Source: Mycobacterium sp. 852002-50816_SCH5313054-b
GTDB taxonomy: Bacteria; Actinomycetota; Actinomycetes; Mycobacteriales; Mycobacteriaceae
Length of the DNA stretch: 64,000 bases
Assembly (NCBI RefSeq): GCF_001667185.1
Contig: NZ_LZIC01000038.1
Span: 1 to 64,000, forward strand
Reading direction: 5' to 3'
Position numbers and translations under genes: made by a program. The stretch's first letter is position 1. Every line of letters starts with the position of its first letter. The notes under the pieces are model-generated. The model was not told the origin of the DNA and did no database searches. It was given only the letters and a program-made list of their open reading frames with translations. Shown one piece after another: positions 28,080-38,420 of the stretch.

Positions 28080-28135
28080 GCATAAAAATCACTTACGACA
28101 AATGCATAGAGAAAGGTGAAAGGGGGTGACGCGGT
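28080..28135 (+). promoter_or_regulatory. AT-rich grpE-dnaJ spacer with strong ribosome site
   Basis: This 56-bp spacer is the only real gap inside the dnaK operon. It begins unusually AT-rich for this genome and ends GAAAGGGGGTGA before the dnaJ ATG. A secondary promoter or an RNA processing point here is possible but not shown. Confidence 0.35.
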
Positions 28136-29314
28136 ATGGCCCAGCGTGAATGGGTCGAAAAGGACTTCTACAAGGAGCTGGGCGTCTCCTCCGACGCCAG
28201 CCCGGAAGAGATCAAGCGCGCCTACCGCAAGCTGGCGCGCGACCTGCATCCGGACGCGAATCCCGACAACCCCGCCGCCGGTGAGCGATTCAAGGTGGTG
28301 TCGGAGGCGCACAACGTCCTCTCGGATCCGGCCAAGCGCAAGGAGTACGACGAAACCCGCCGCCTGTTCGCCGGCGGCGGCTTCGGCGGGCGCAAGTTCG
28401 ACGGGGGCGGCGGCTTCAGCTTCAACGTCGGTGGTGACGGCGCCGAGTTCAACCTCAGCGACCTCTTCGACGCCGCCGGCCGCAGCGGCGGCGCCAACAT
28501 CGGTGACCTGTTCGGCGGCCTGTTCGGCCGCGGCGCCGGTCCCCGCCCGAGCCGGCCGCGACGCGGCAACGACCTGGAAACCGAGACCGAGCTCGACTTC
28601 GTCGAGGCCGCCAAGGGCGTGGCGATGCCGCTGCGGCTGACCAGCCCGGCGCCGTGCACCAACTGCCACGGCAGCGGCGCGCGCCCGGGCACCAGCCCGA
28701 AGGTGTGCCCCAGCTGTAACGGCTCCGGGGTGATCAACCGCAACCAGGGCGCGTTCGGGTTCTCCGAACCCTGCACCGATTGCCGGGGCAGCGGCTCGAT
28801 CATCGAGCACCCGTGCGATGAGTGCAAAGGCACCGGTGTGACCACCCGCACCCGCACCATCAACGTGCGGATCCCGCCCGGTGTCGAGGACGGGCAGCGG
28901 ATCCGGCTGCCCGGGCAGGGCGAGGCCGGGCTACGCGGGGCGCCGTCGGGTGACCTGTATGTGACGGTGCACGTGCGACCGGACAAGGTGTTCGGCCGCG
29001 ACGGCGACGACCTCACCGTGACCGTTCCGGTCAGCTTCACCGAATTGGCCTTGGGCTCAACGCTTTCGGTTCCCACACTGGACGGCAAGGTCGGCGTGCG
29101 GGTGCCCAAGGGCACCGCCGACGGCCGGATCCTGCGGGTGCGCGGGCGCGGCGTGCCCAAGCGGGGCGGCGGCAACGGCGACCTGCTCGTCACCGTCAAG
29201 GTGGCCGTGCCGCCGAACGTGGAGGGCGCCGCCCAGGAGGCACTGGAGGCCTACGCGGAGGCCGAGCGATCCAGTGGTTTCAATCCGCGCGCGGGATGGG
29301 CGGGTAACCGCTGA
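28136..29314 (+). CDS. dnaJ1: Co-chaperone DnaJ (type I Hsp40)
   Basis: A 392-residue type I Hsp40. The J domain (about 8-75) has the HPD loop in [10 protein letters not shown] Gly/Phe-rich region (about 80-140) follows. The zinc-binding domain has four CxxCxGxG motifs: [27 protein letters not shown] and CDECKGTGV. The C-terminal substrate-binding domains contain [19 protein letters not shown]. It delivers clients to DnaK and stimulates its ATPase. It overlaps hspR by one base (TGATG). The operon position identifies it as dnaJ1 rather than the second mycobacterial copy. Confidence 0.97.
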   Translation: MAQREWVEKDFYKELGVSSDASPEEIKRAYRKLARDLHPDANPDNPAAGERFKVVSEAHNVLSDPAKRKEYDETRRLFAGGGFGGRKFDGGGGFSFNVGGDGAEFNLSDLFDAAGRSGGANIGDLFGGLFGRGAGPRPSRPRRGNDLETETELDFVEAAKGVAMPLRLTSPAPCTNCHGSGARPGTSPKVCPSCNGSGVINRNQGAFGFSEPCTDCRGSGSIIEHPCDECKGTGVTTRTRTINVRIPPGVEDGQRIRLPGQGEAGLRGAPSGDLYVTVHVRPDKVFGRDGDDLTVTVPVSFTELALGSTLSVPTLDGKVGVRVPKGTADGRILRVRGRGVPKRGGGNGDLLVTVKVAVPPNVEGAAQEALEAYAEAERSSGFNPRAGWAGNR

Positions 29315-29706
29315 TGGCCAGAGGCTCGAGGAACCCCAAGGAGGAGGCCCGGACCTTCCTGATCTCGGTGGCCGCCGAGCTGGCCGGCATGCACGCGCAG
29401 ACGCTGCGCACCTACGACCGCCTCGGGCTGGTCAGCCCGAGGCGGACTTCCGGTGGGGGACGCCGTTATTCGGAGCACGATGTCGACCTCCTGCGTGAGG
29501 TGCAGCGGCTGTCGCAGGACGAGGGCGTCAACCTCGCCGGCATCAAGCGCATCATCGAGCTGACCAACCACGTGGAAGCGCTGCAGGCGCGGGTGCAGGA
29601 GCTGACCGAGGAGCTGGCGCAGGTGCGCGCCGGCCAGCGCCGAGATCTGGTCGTGGCGCCCAAGAGCACCGCCGTGGTGGTGTGGCAGCCGCGCCGAAAC
29701 CGCTGA
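29314..29706 (+). CDS. hspR: Heat-shock repressor HspR (MerR family)
   Basis: A 130-residue MerR-type repressor. The winged helix-turn-helix covers about residues 10-85: FLISVAAELAGMHAQTLRTYDRLGLVSPRRTSGGGRRYSEHD (given here only as a region around AGMHAQTLRTYDRLGL). A short coiled coil (EALQARVQELTEELAQVR) and a basic end follow. It binds HAIR operators and needs DnaK as co-repressor, closing a feedback loop. Matching operators are visible before dnaK and clpB. Its start overlaps the dnaJ stop and its stop overlaps the start of the next gene. Confidence 0.96.
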   Translation: MARGSRNPKEEARTFLISVAAELAGMHAQTLRTYDRLGLVSPRRTSGGGRRYSEHDVDLLREVQRLSQDEGVNLAGIKRIIELTNHVEALQARVQELTEELAQVRAGQRRDLVVAPKSTAVVVWQPRRNR

Positions 29707-30221
29707 TGATTGTCAATCGGCCGATCGTCGAGACTTTGCTTCATCGGTACGAACGCGAGCTGGGCGCCCAACTACGCACCTACCGCAACCACGTCTATCG
29801 CGGCATCCATTATCATCAACAGCTGCTCGGCGGTCCGATCCCCGAATTCGCCGTTCTGGCCTGGGCCGCACACGATCTCGGCATCTGGACCGCGGGCACG
29901 TTCGACTACCTGGAGCCCTCGGCCGACCTGGCGGCCGCGCACGCCGAAGAATTCGGCATCGGCAACGTCGACGCCGTGCGCACGCTGATCCTCGAACACC
30001 ACCGGCTGCGGCCGTCGCACGATCATCTGGCCGAAACCTTTCGGATAGCCGACCGCATCGACGTGAGCCGTGGCGTATTGCGTGACGGGATCGGGCGCAG
30101 GGACATCCGATCCGTTGTCGCCGAGTTGCCGTATTGCGGATTCCACGCGTTCCTCGCCAAGGGCCTTACCCGCTACGCCGTCGGGCACCCGCTCCGGCCC
30201 TTTCCCATGCTGAGATGGTGA
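29706..30221 (+). CDS. HD-domain protein translationally coupled to hspR
   Basis: A 171-residue protein from ATG 29706, whose A is the last base of the hspR stop (TGATG). An in-frame start 24 bp upstream is less likely. HVYRGIHYHQQLLGG, then WAAHDLGI (the HD pair), LEHHRLRPSH and IADRIDVSRG give the H...HD...H...D order of HD hydrolases, so metal-dependent phosphohydrolase activity is plausible. The substrate is unknown. It belongs to the dnaK operon by overlap. I do not recall such a gene directly after hspR in M. tuberculosis. It ends 13 bp before the convergent aldose epimerase gene. Confidence 0.8.
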   Translation: MIVNRPIVETLLHRYERELGAQLRTYRNHVYRGIHYHQQLLGGPIPEFAVLAWAAHDLGIWTAGTFDYLEPSADLAAAHAEEFGIGNVDAVRTLILEHHRLRPSHDHLAETFRIADRIDVSRGVLRDGIGRRDIRSVVAELPYCGFHAFLAKGLTRYAVGHPLRPFPMLRW

Positions 30222-30233
30222 AAAGGTGTTTCC

Positions 30234-31124
30234 TCACACCAGAATTGAGAACTGCATAACCGCCGGCGCACCCGGGCGCGCACACCGGTAACCGCCGCGG
30301 CGCAGCGCGTCGGTCGGCGCGGTCATCGGCTCGAAGCACACCACGTCTTCGGCGAGCGGCGCGAAGATCTGCGCCGCCGGATAGCCCCGCTCGAAGTGCA
30401 CCTCAAGGCGGCGGGCGCCGCCGGACACCGCGAACACCGCGCCGTCGCAGACCTGGTCGTAGGCATCGTCAAAAGCCTTGTCGCCCAGCCGTTGTTCGTT
30501 CGCCGTCTGTAACTCGGATTCTCCGGTGGGCAGGCCCCGCTCGTCGAGGCGCAGGTGCCGCAGCGGCGGGGTCTCGATCATCCACTCGCCGCGGGGAACG
30601 TCCGGCAGGCACAGGTAGGGATGGAAACCGAAGCACAGCGGAACCGTCGTGTCGCCGGTCGCGGTGACCGTGGTGCGAACGGTCAGCGCCCGTTCGGCCA
30701 GCCGCACCGTCACCGAGAGCACGTGCGGATAGGGGAAGCCGGCCAGCAACGTCGGGTCGGAGCCGAAATCGACCTCGGCGCTCAGCTCGTTCCCGGACTG
30801 CGCCGTGACCCGCCAGCCGGGGTAGGCGGCCAGGGTGCCGTGGATGGGCAGCCCGTTGGGGTCGGCGCGCACGCGGTGCTCGCCGGGCGTGAGCGTCACC
30901 GTCGCGCCCTCCGCCGTATACGTGTTGTCGCCCAACCGATTCGCCCACGGGTACAGGATCGGGATGCCCATCGTCTTGCCGGCGTCGACGTACGCGTCCA
31001 GCCCGCGCCGCTGGCCGAGCAGTTCGGTCCCCGCGTCGGTCAACGAGGTGCCGATCATGCCCGCCTCGGGCACGAACTGCGCCGCCACCGGCGAGGACGG
31101 GTCGGTCAGGGTGACGATCTGCAT
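30234..31124 (-). CDS. Aldose 1-epimerase family protein
   Basis: A 296-residue beta-sandwich protein of the galactose mutarotase type. GIPILYPWANRLGDNTY near the N-terminus, the catalytic His in LCFGFHPYLCLP, and VCFEPMTAPTDALRRG with the catalytic Glu near the C-terminus are the family signatures. It interconverts the alpha and beta forms of hexoses or acts on a sugar phosphate. It lies 13 bp upstream of the flavohemoglobin-like gene's 3' end on the same strand, so the two may be cotranscribed. Confidence 0.9.
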   Translation of the reverse strand: MQIVTLTDPSSPVAAQFVPEAGMIGTSLTDAGTELLGQRRGLDAYVDAGKTMGIPILYPWANRLGDNTYTAEGATVTLTPGEHRVRADPNGLPIHGTLAAYPGWRVTAQSGNELSAEVDFGSDPTLLAGFPYPHVLSVTVRLAERALTVRTTVTATGDTTVPLCFGFHPYLCLPDVPRGEWMIETPPLRHLRLDERGLPTGESELQTANEQRLGDKAFDDAYDQVCDGAVFAVSGGARRLEVHFERGYPAAQIFAPLAEDVVCFEPMTAPTDALRRGGYRCARPGAPAVMQFSILV

Positions 31125-31137
31125 GGCTTACCTCGGC

Positions 31138-32298
31138 TCACCTGGACAATGGGTCGTGCTGGATACGTTCGGGCGGTGCCCCTTTGGCGATCAGGGCGGC
31201 CTTGGTGGCGCGGACCATCTCGGGTCCGCCGCAGATCAGGATCTGCCGGTCGCCCCAGCCGCCGTACTTGGTTACCACGTCGGGTAAGCGGCCGGTCTGG
31301 TGCACGTGCAGCCCGCGTGGCGGCGTGGGGTCGGGGTAGTCGGCGGCCCACGACGGGTCGCGGCCGTACTCCGAGACCGGAGTCACCGACAGCCACGGAT
31401 TGGGCTGCGCGACCTGCCACAGCGTGGGCAGGTCGTAGAGCTCGCAGCGGTAGCGGGCGCCGAAGAACAGGTGCATCCGGGGATTCACCGCGAAGCGGGA
31501 AAGGTCCATGATCAGCGCGCGCAGCGGCGCCAGGCCGGTGCTGCCGGCGACCATCAGCACGTCCCCGCCGTCGCGGTCGACCCGCAGTCCGCCGTGCGGA
31601 CTGGACAGCCGCCACCGATCGCCGGGCCGCGTTTCGTTGACGACCGCCGTACTGACCAGGCCGCCGGGCACCTGGCGGACGTGAAACTCGACTCCGCCGC
31701 CCGGATCGGCCGGGATCGCCGGGGACAGATAACGCCAGCGCCGCGGGCACTGCGGAACGTGGGCGTCGACGTATTGGCCCGGGTGATAGTCCATCGGGCG
31801 GTCGAGCTGCAGCCGGACCACGGCCAGGTCGCGCGAGACCCGCATGTGCTCGATCACCGTGCCGTCCCACCACGCGGGCCCCTCGTCGGCGTCGGCGGCA
31901 CCGCTCATCACCCCGGTGATCAGGTTGAGCGACTGGTTGGCGGCCTCCTCGACGGCGTCCGTCCATGCCTGCCCGAGGTGGTCTCGAAGACTGGCATACA
32001 GCGCGCGCCGCAGCGAGTCGTAGTGGCTTGGCAGCACCCCGAATTTGCGGTGATCGCGGCCCAGCTGGGCCAGAAAGGCCACCGGCTCGGCGGCGCGCTG
32101 CTCGACCAGTTCCCCGTAGACCCAGTGCAACGCGTGCGCGAAGGCGGCTCGCTGCGCGTCCATCTCGGGCGGAAACAGGTCGCGCACCGAGGCGTCGAGG
32201 GCGAACCAGTGGGTATAGAACCGGCGGACGAGCTCGTTGTCGTCCGAGGCGAAGCCGTCGCGCAGCACCCGCAACGCATCCCGGTCCTCGAGGCTCAC
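31138..32298 (-). CDS. Flavohemoglobin-like protein (type II, Rv0385-like)
   Basis: A 386-residue two-domain protein. The globin domain (about 1-135) has RRFYTHWFALDASVRDLFP and a candidate proximal His in FGVLPSHYDSLR. The reductase part has the FAD-binding motif RRWRYLSPA in place of the usual RxYS, then VAGSTGLAPLRALIMD for the pyridine nucleotide and CGGPEMVRATK. Its altered FAD loop fits the type II mycobacterial flavohemoglobins, reported to oxidise D-lactate rather than dioxygenate NO. It is the counterpart of M. tuberculosis Rv0385, which also neighbours clpB. It diverges from clpB over 162 bp. Confidence 0.85.
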   Translation of the reverse strand: MSLEDRDALRVLRDGFASDDNELVRRFYTHWFALDASVRDLFPPEMDAQRAAFAHALHWVYGELVEQRAAEPVAFLAQLGRDHRKFGVLPSHYDSLRRALYASLRDHLGQAWTDAVEEAANQSLNLITGVMSGAADADEGPAWWDGTVIEHMRVSRDLAVVRLQLDRPMDYHPGQYVDAHVPQCPRRWRYLSPAIPADPGGGVEFHVRQVPGGLVSTAVVNETRPGDRWRLSSPHGGLRVDRDGGDVLMVAGSTGLAPLRALIMDLSRFAVNPRMHLFFGARYRCELYDLPTLWQVAQPNPWLSVTPVSEYGRDPSWAADYPDPTPPRGLHVHQTGRLPDVVTKYGGWGDRQILICGGPEMVRATKAALIAKGAPPERIQHDPLSR

Positions 32299-32381
32299 GG
32301 GCCCCGATTCTAGGCTCGGCGCCGACCGGCAGGCGGGTGGCGACTTAAGCCTCTACCCCGAGGTGCACAAAATCGACTAGA

Positions 32382-32402
32382 GTTGAGCGGAACAGACTCA
32401 AC
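32382..32402. promoter_or_regulatory. HAIR element (HspR operator) upstream of clpB
   Basis: GTTGAGC-N7-ACTCAAC matches the HspR operator pattern with the same seven-base spacing as the two dnaK sites. It lies 58 bp before the clpB GTG and 83 bp before the divergent flavohemoglobin gene. It places clpB in the HspR regulon. Confidence 0.88.
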
Positions 32403-32460
32403 CTTGACGGCGTTGAACAACGCGACAAGCATTTTCCCCACGTGATCGAACGGAGGTGTC

Positions 32461-35007
<2,547 letters not shown>

Positions 35008-35014
35008 GCCGGCT

Positions 35015-35071
35015 CGAACGTCGACTTGTTGTCGGCATTTCGCCGGAAATCGCCCAACAAGTCGACGTTCG
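35015..35071. repeat. Perfect 17-bp inverted repeat after clpB
   Basis: Arms CGAACGTCGACTTGTTG (35015-35031) and its exact reverse complement (35055-35071) flank 23 bases. It starts 8 bp after the clpB stop and ends 73 bp before ttfA. It can form a long RNA hairpin and may end clpB transcription, but there is no T-run. A small mobile or regulatory repeat is an alternative. Confidence 0.8.
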
Positions 35072-35143
35072 CCGCAAAGAGAGATGGGGTTGTGACCTGG
35101 TCGGATTCTGTGTTCCGGCCAAACAGCAGATACCCTGTGTGGG

Positions 35144-36001
35144 ATGGTTCCCCTTTGGTTCACGCTGTCCGCACTGTGCTTTGTCGGTGCGGGCGTGCTG
35201 CTGTACGTCGACATCGATCGACGCCGCGGCCGCAGCAGGCGCCGCAGGTCGTGGGCGCGCTCGCACGGCTTCGACTACGAGCGGGAATCATCCGACATCC
35301 TCAAGCGGTGGAAGCGCGGCGTGATCTCCACGGTCGGCGACGTCCCCGCCCACAACGTCGTGCTGGGCCAGATCCGCGGCGAGGCGGTGTACATCTTCGA
35401 CCTCGAGGAGGTCGCCACCGTGATCGCGCTGCACCGCAAGGTCGGCACCAACGTCGTGGTGGACCTGCGGCTCAAAGGGCTCAAAGAGCCACGGGAGAGC
35501 GATATTTGGCTGCTGGGCGCCATCGGCCCGCGGATGGTGTACTCCACCAACCTCGACGCCGCGCGCCGGGCCTGCGACCGCCGCATGGTCACCTTCGCGC
35601 ACACCGCACCCGACTGCGCCGAGATCATGTGGAACGAGCAGAACTGGACGCTGGTCGCGATGCCGATCGCCAGCACGCGCACCCAGTGGGACGAGGGGCT
35701 GCGCACGGTCCGCCAGTTCAACGACCTGCTGCGGGTGTTGCCACCGATGCCCCAGGAGACCCCCGCCGAGACGGGATCGCCTGCGGGACTTCGCAATGCG
35801 GCCCCGAGTCGTCCCCTGGCGCCCGCCGCGCGGGCGGAGTTACCGGCCCGGCGCTCCGGGCAGGACGTGTCGGGGCTGCTCGGTGACGCGGCCCGCCGCG
35901 ACCCCGAGCCGCTGCGGCGCGACGAGGCTCGCACGGAATCCCTTCGCCGCCCGCCGCCCACCGGCCGCAACGGCCACCAGGCCTCCAACCACCCGCGCTG
36001 A
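35144..36001 (+). CDS. ttfA: Trehalose monomycolate transport factor TtfA
   Basis: A 285-residue protein. One N-terminal membrane helix (about 5-22, LWFTLSALCFVGAGVLLYV) is followed by a basic stretch ([10 protein letters not shown]) and a cytoplasmic domain to about residue 205. The C-terminal ~80 residues are Pro/Arg/Ala-rich and probably disordered. WARSHGFDYE and VGTNVVVDLRLKGLKEPR are features of the Rv0383c family. Rv0383c is known as TtfA, an essential partner of the MmpL3 trehalose monomycolate flippase. The identification uses recalled family features and the clpB-adjacent position shared with M. tuberculosis. Confidence 0.82.
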   Translation: MVPLWFTLSALCFVGAGVLLYVDIDRRRGRSRRRRSWARSHGFDYERESSDILKRWKRGVISTVGDVPAHNVVLGQIRGEAVYIFDLEEVATVIALHRKVGTNVVVDLRLKGLKEPRESDIWLLGAIGPRMVYSTNLDAARRACDRRMVTFAHTAPDCAEIMWNEQNWTLVAMPIASTRTQWDEGLRTVRQFNDLLRVLPPMPQETPAETGSPAGLRNAAPSRPLAPAARAELPARRSGQDVSGLLGDAARRDPEPLRRDEARTESLRRPPPTGRNGHQASNHPR

Positions 36002-36066
36002 CGGCGCGCGGGGTGGTGCGGGGACGCCGCCATAATCGCTAGCTTCCCGTCATTACACTGTCGCTC

Positions 36067-36231
36067 ATGCCTCGCCCCGTAGCCCTGATTTGGCTCGAGG
36101 TCGACGACGTCGTCACCAAGGGCCTGGCCGACGCCGGCGGCAAGGCGATCGTCACCGCCGGGCGGCTGATCCCGCGGCGGCTGGCCCGGGCCGTGACCCG
36201 GCGATTAGGGGGCGGTCGTGGGCGAAGCTGA
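36067..36231 (+). CDS. Possible small basic protein before pyrE
   Basis: ATG 36067 opens 54 codons ending in TGA at 36229-36231. The product starts MPRPVALIWLEVDDVVTKG and ends in an Arg/Gly-rich tail (RRLARAVTRRLGG). It overlaps the pyrE start by 14 bp. Third positions are GC-rich as in neighbouring genes, but no ribosome site is visible and I recognise no family. It fills most of the ttfA-pyrE gap. It could equally be a chance frame. Confidence 0.4.
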   Translation: MPRPVALIWLEVDDVVTKGLADAGGKAIVTAGRLIPRRLARAVTRRLGGGRGRS

Positions 36232-36760
36232 CCCGCGCGAGGAGCTGGCCGGGCTGGTGCGCCGGCTGTCGGTGGTGCACGGCCGGGTGACGCTGTCGTC
36301 GGGCAAGGAGGCCGACTACTACGTCGACCTGCGTCGCGCCACCCTGCACCACCGGGCCTCCGCGCTGATCGGCGTGCTGATGCGCGACCTCACCGCCGAC
36401 TGGGACTACGCCGTCGTCGGCGGCCTGACCCTGGGCGCCGATCCCGTCGCGACGGCCATCATGCACGCGCCCGGGCGCCCGATCGACGCATTCGTCGTGC
36501 GCAAGTCGGCCAAAGCCCATGGGCTGCAACGCCTGATCGAGGGCTCCGAGGTCACTGGCCGGCGGACCCTGGTGGTGGAGGACACCAGCACTACGGGCAA
36601 CTCGGCGCTGACGGCGGTGCGCGCGGTTCAGGAAGCGGGCGGCGAGGTGATCGGCGTGGCCACCGTGGTGGACCGCGCCACCGGCGCGGCCGAGGCCATT
36701 GAGGCCGAGGGCTTTTCGTACCGCAGCCTGCTGGGTCTGGCCGATCTGGGGCTGGGCTAG
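36218..36760 (+). CDS. pyrE: Orotate phosphoribosyltransferase
   Basis: A 180-residue phosphoribosyltransferase with GTG start. It joins orotate and PRPP to form OMP in pyrimidine synthesis. The PRPP-binding loop VVEDTSTTGNSAL (near 107-119), the catalytic loop VVRKSAKAHG and the early SSGKEADYYVDLRRATL identify it. Its length is slightly below the ~200 of enteric PyrE but usual for actinobacteria. The same gene sits beside ttfA in M. tuberculosis (Rv0382c). A lipoprotein gene follows after 12 bp. Confidence 0.95.
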   Translation: MGEADPREELAGLVRRLSVVHGRVTLSSGKEADYYVDLRRATLHHRASALIGVLMRDLTADWDYAVVGGLTLGADPVATAIMHAPGRPIDAFVVRKSAKAHGLQRLIEGSEVTGRRTLVVEDTSTTGNSALTAVRAVQEAGGEVIGVATVVDRATGAAEAIEAEGFSYRSLLGLADLGLG

Positions 36761-36772
36761 GCCGCGGGCGGT

Positions 36773-37678
36773 ATGCGCAGTTTCATCGCGTTTGTTGCGG
36801 CCGCTGTCATCGCAGGCTGCCTGGTGGGGTGCTCGAGCTCCAACCAACCCGTCCGGCCCTACGGCGCCCAAGGCGTGCGGCTGGGCGAATCGCTTGCGCT
36901 GCTGGGCTGGAACATGGCGGTGTCCAACCTGCGCTGGGACGGCGACTACGTGTTGGTCGACGTCGACGCCTCGCCGGCGGATCCGAAGGCGCCGCACGCC
37001 AAGCCCGAGGACATCCGCTTCGGGCTCTACGGCGCGCTGGCGCACCCGATGGAGGCGACCGGTGTGGGCAGCTGTGACGACGCGATGGCCAGCGTGCACG
37101 ACATCCAGCACGCGCTTGCCGCGCCCCCCGATCGGCTCACGGGCACGGTTTGCCTTGGGCCGCTTAAGGATCGGAGCCAGGTACGGGGCGTGTACGGCTA
37201 CTCGCCGCGCGACCGGATCCCGAACACGTCGGCGGCCTACCCGGCGGCGTTTCCGGTCGGCCTGCCGCCGACGAACGGCAACGACACCGGCCTGGTCGTC
37301 AAGACCGTCAGCCTGTCGGCGTGGCGCGCCGACGGCGCCCCGGTGACCAAGGCTCAGCTCGGCGACCCGGCCGCGTTCAACGGCAACGGCTTCATGCTGC
37401 TGGGGCTGGAGGCCACCGCCCTCTCGGACCGGTACCGCGACGACTCCGCCAAGCGCGGCGGGCCGCTGATGCTGCTCGCGTCGCCGACGCTGCCGGGCCG
37501 GGGCCTGAACCCGGCGTGTGCGACGTACGGGTCGTCGGTGCTGATCCTGCCCGACGCGTCGCTGGATTCGGTGCACGTCAACGCGTCGCTGTGCACCCAG
37601 GGCGAGATCAACGAGGCGCTGCTGTACGCGACGGTGGCGGTCGACGGCACGCACGCCGGGGTGTGGACGCAGCGATGA
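36773..37678 (+). CDS. Lipoprotein of unknown function (Rv0381c-like)
   Basis: A 301-residue secreted lipoprotein. The signal peptide FIAFVAAAVIAGCLVGC ends in a lipobox with Cys20 (LVGC). The mature part begins SSSNQPVRPYGAQG. It has no domain I recognise. Four further Cys (in GSCDDA, GTVCLG, NPACATYG and SLCTQG) could form two disulfides. It is the counterpart by position of M. tuberculosis Rv0381c. Its stop overlaps the start of the methyltransferase gene (ATGA), so the two are coupled, and it probably shares the pyrE transcript. Confidence 0.8.
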   Translation: MRSFIAFVAAAVIAGCLVGCSSSNQPVRPYGAQGVRLGESLALLGWNMAVSNLRWDGDYVLVDVDASPADPKAPHAKPEDIRFGLYGALAHPMEATGVGSCDDAMASVHDIQHALAAPPDRLTGTVCLGPLKDRSQVRGVYGYSPRDRIPNTSAAYPAAFPVGLPPTNGNDTGLVVKTVSLSAWRADGAPVTKAQLGDPAAFNGNGFMLLGLEATALSDRYRDDSAKRGGPLMLLASPTLPGRGLNPACATYGSSVLILPDASLDSVHVNASLCTQGEINEALLYATVAVDGTHAGVWTQR

Positions 37679-38319
37679 GCGGACCCGGGCCCACCGAATG
37701 GGGAACGACGGCAGGCGGCGTCGGGCCCTGGCCTGGCGACCCGCCCGACGACCCTCGCTACGACCCGAACCTGTTGCGCGACGGCGACACTCGCAACGTC
37801 GTCGACGCCTACCGGTATTGGACCCGGGAAGCGGTCATCGCCGACATCGACCGGCGCCGCCATCGGTTGCACGTGGCGATCGAAAACTTCGGCCACGACG
37901 CCAACATCGGCTCGGTGGTGCGCACCGCCAACGCCTTCGCGGTCCACACCGTGCACATCGTCGGGCGGCGGCGCTGGAATCGCCGCGGCGCCATGGTGAC
38001 CGACCGCTATCAGCGGCTGTGCCACCACGACAGCACCGCCGAGTTGCTGGAATTCGCCGCGACCGCCGGCCTGACCGTGGTCGCCGTCGACAACGTCCGC
38101 GGCGCGGCGCGGCTGGAGGAGACGGCCCTGCCGCGGGACTGCCTGCTGGTGTTCGGTCAGGAGGGCCCGGGCATCACCGACGACATCCGGGGCGGCGCGG
38201 CGCTGACGGTGTCGATCGCCCAGTTCGGCTCCACGCGCAGCATCAACGCCGGGGTGGCCGCCGGGATCGCGATGCACGCCTGGATTCGCCAGCACGCGGA
38301 CCTGTCGCGCGCCTGGTAG
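37675..38319 (+). CDS. TrmH/SpoU family RNA methyltransferase
   Basis: A 214-residue SPOUT-class methyltransferase from ATG 37675, overlapping the preceding gene by 4 bp. Motif 1 is in NFGHDANIGSVVRTANAF, motif 2 in LVFGQEGPGI and motif 3 in SINAGVAAGIAMHAW, the trefoil-knot SAM site of the family. It should 2'-O-methylate a tRNA or rRNA residue; the target is not known. The N-terminal ~45 residues are Pro/Gly-rich and not part of the fold. It matches M. tuberculosis Rv0380c. Confidence 0.9.
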   Translation: MSGPGPTEWGTTAGGVGPWPGDPPDDPRYDPNLLRDGDTRNVVDAYRYWTREAVIADIDRRRHRLHVAIENFGHDANIGSVVRTANAFAVHTVHIVGRRRWNRRGAMVTDRYQRLCHHDSTAELLEFAATAGLTVVAVDNVRGAARLEETALPRDCLLVFGQEGPGITDDIRGGAALTVSIAQFGSTRSINAGVAAGIAMHAWIRQHADLSRAW

Positions 38320-38350
38320 GCGGCCTCTCAATGTGAAGTGACGGCTTCCC

Positions 38351-38420
38351 GTGTGTACACACGGCGGGATTTCGACGATTTTTTCGCCCTGGATTCACGC
38401 CGAAAGCCCTAGGCGCACAC
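38351..38420. repeat. 70-bp dispersed intergenic element, copy A
   Basis: It starts GTGTG and ends GCACAC. It matches copy B (61536-61605) at 46 of 70 positions with no gap. Its first 14 bases form most of a perfect 16-bp palindrome, CCGTGTGTACACACGG (38349-38364). It fills the gap between the convergent methyltransferase and LysR genes and touches the LysR stop codon. In M. tuberculosis this interval holds small genes (secE2 among them), none of which is visible here. Confidence 0.6.

Noticed and set aside
30225..30240. GGTGT...ACACC hairpin after the HD-domain gene
   Set aside because: The stem has only five base pairs and no T-run, and it overlaps the aldose epimerase stop. It is too weak to call a terminator.
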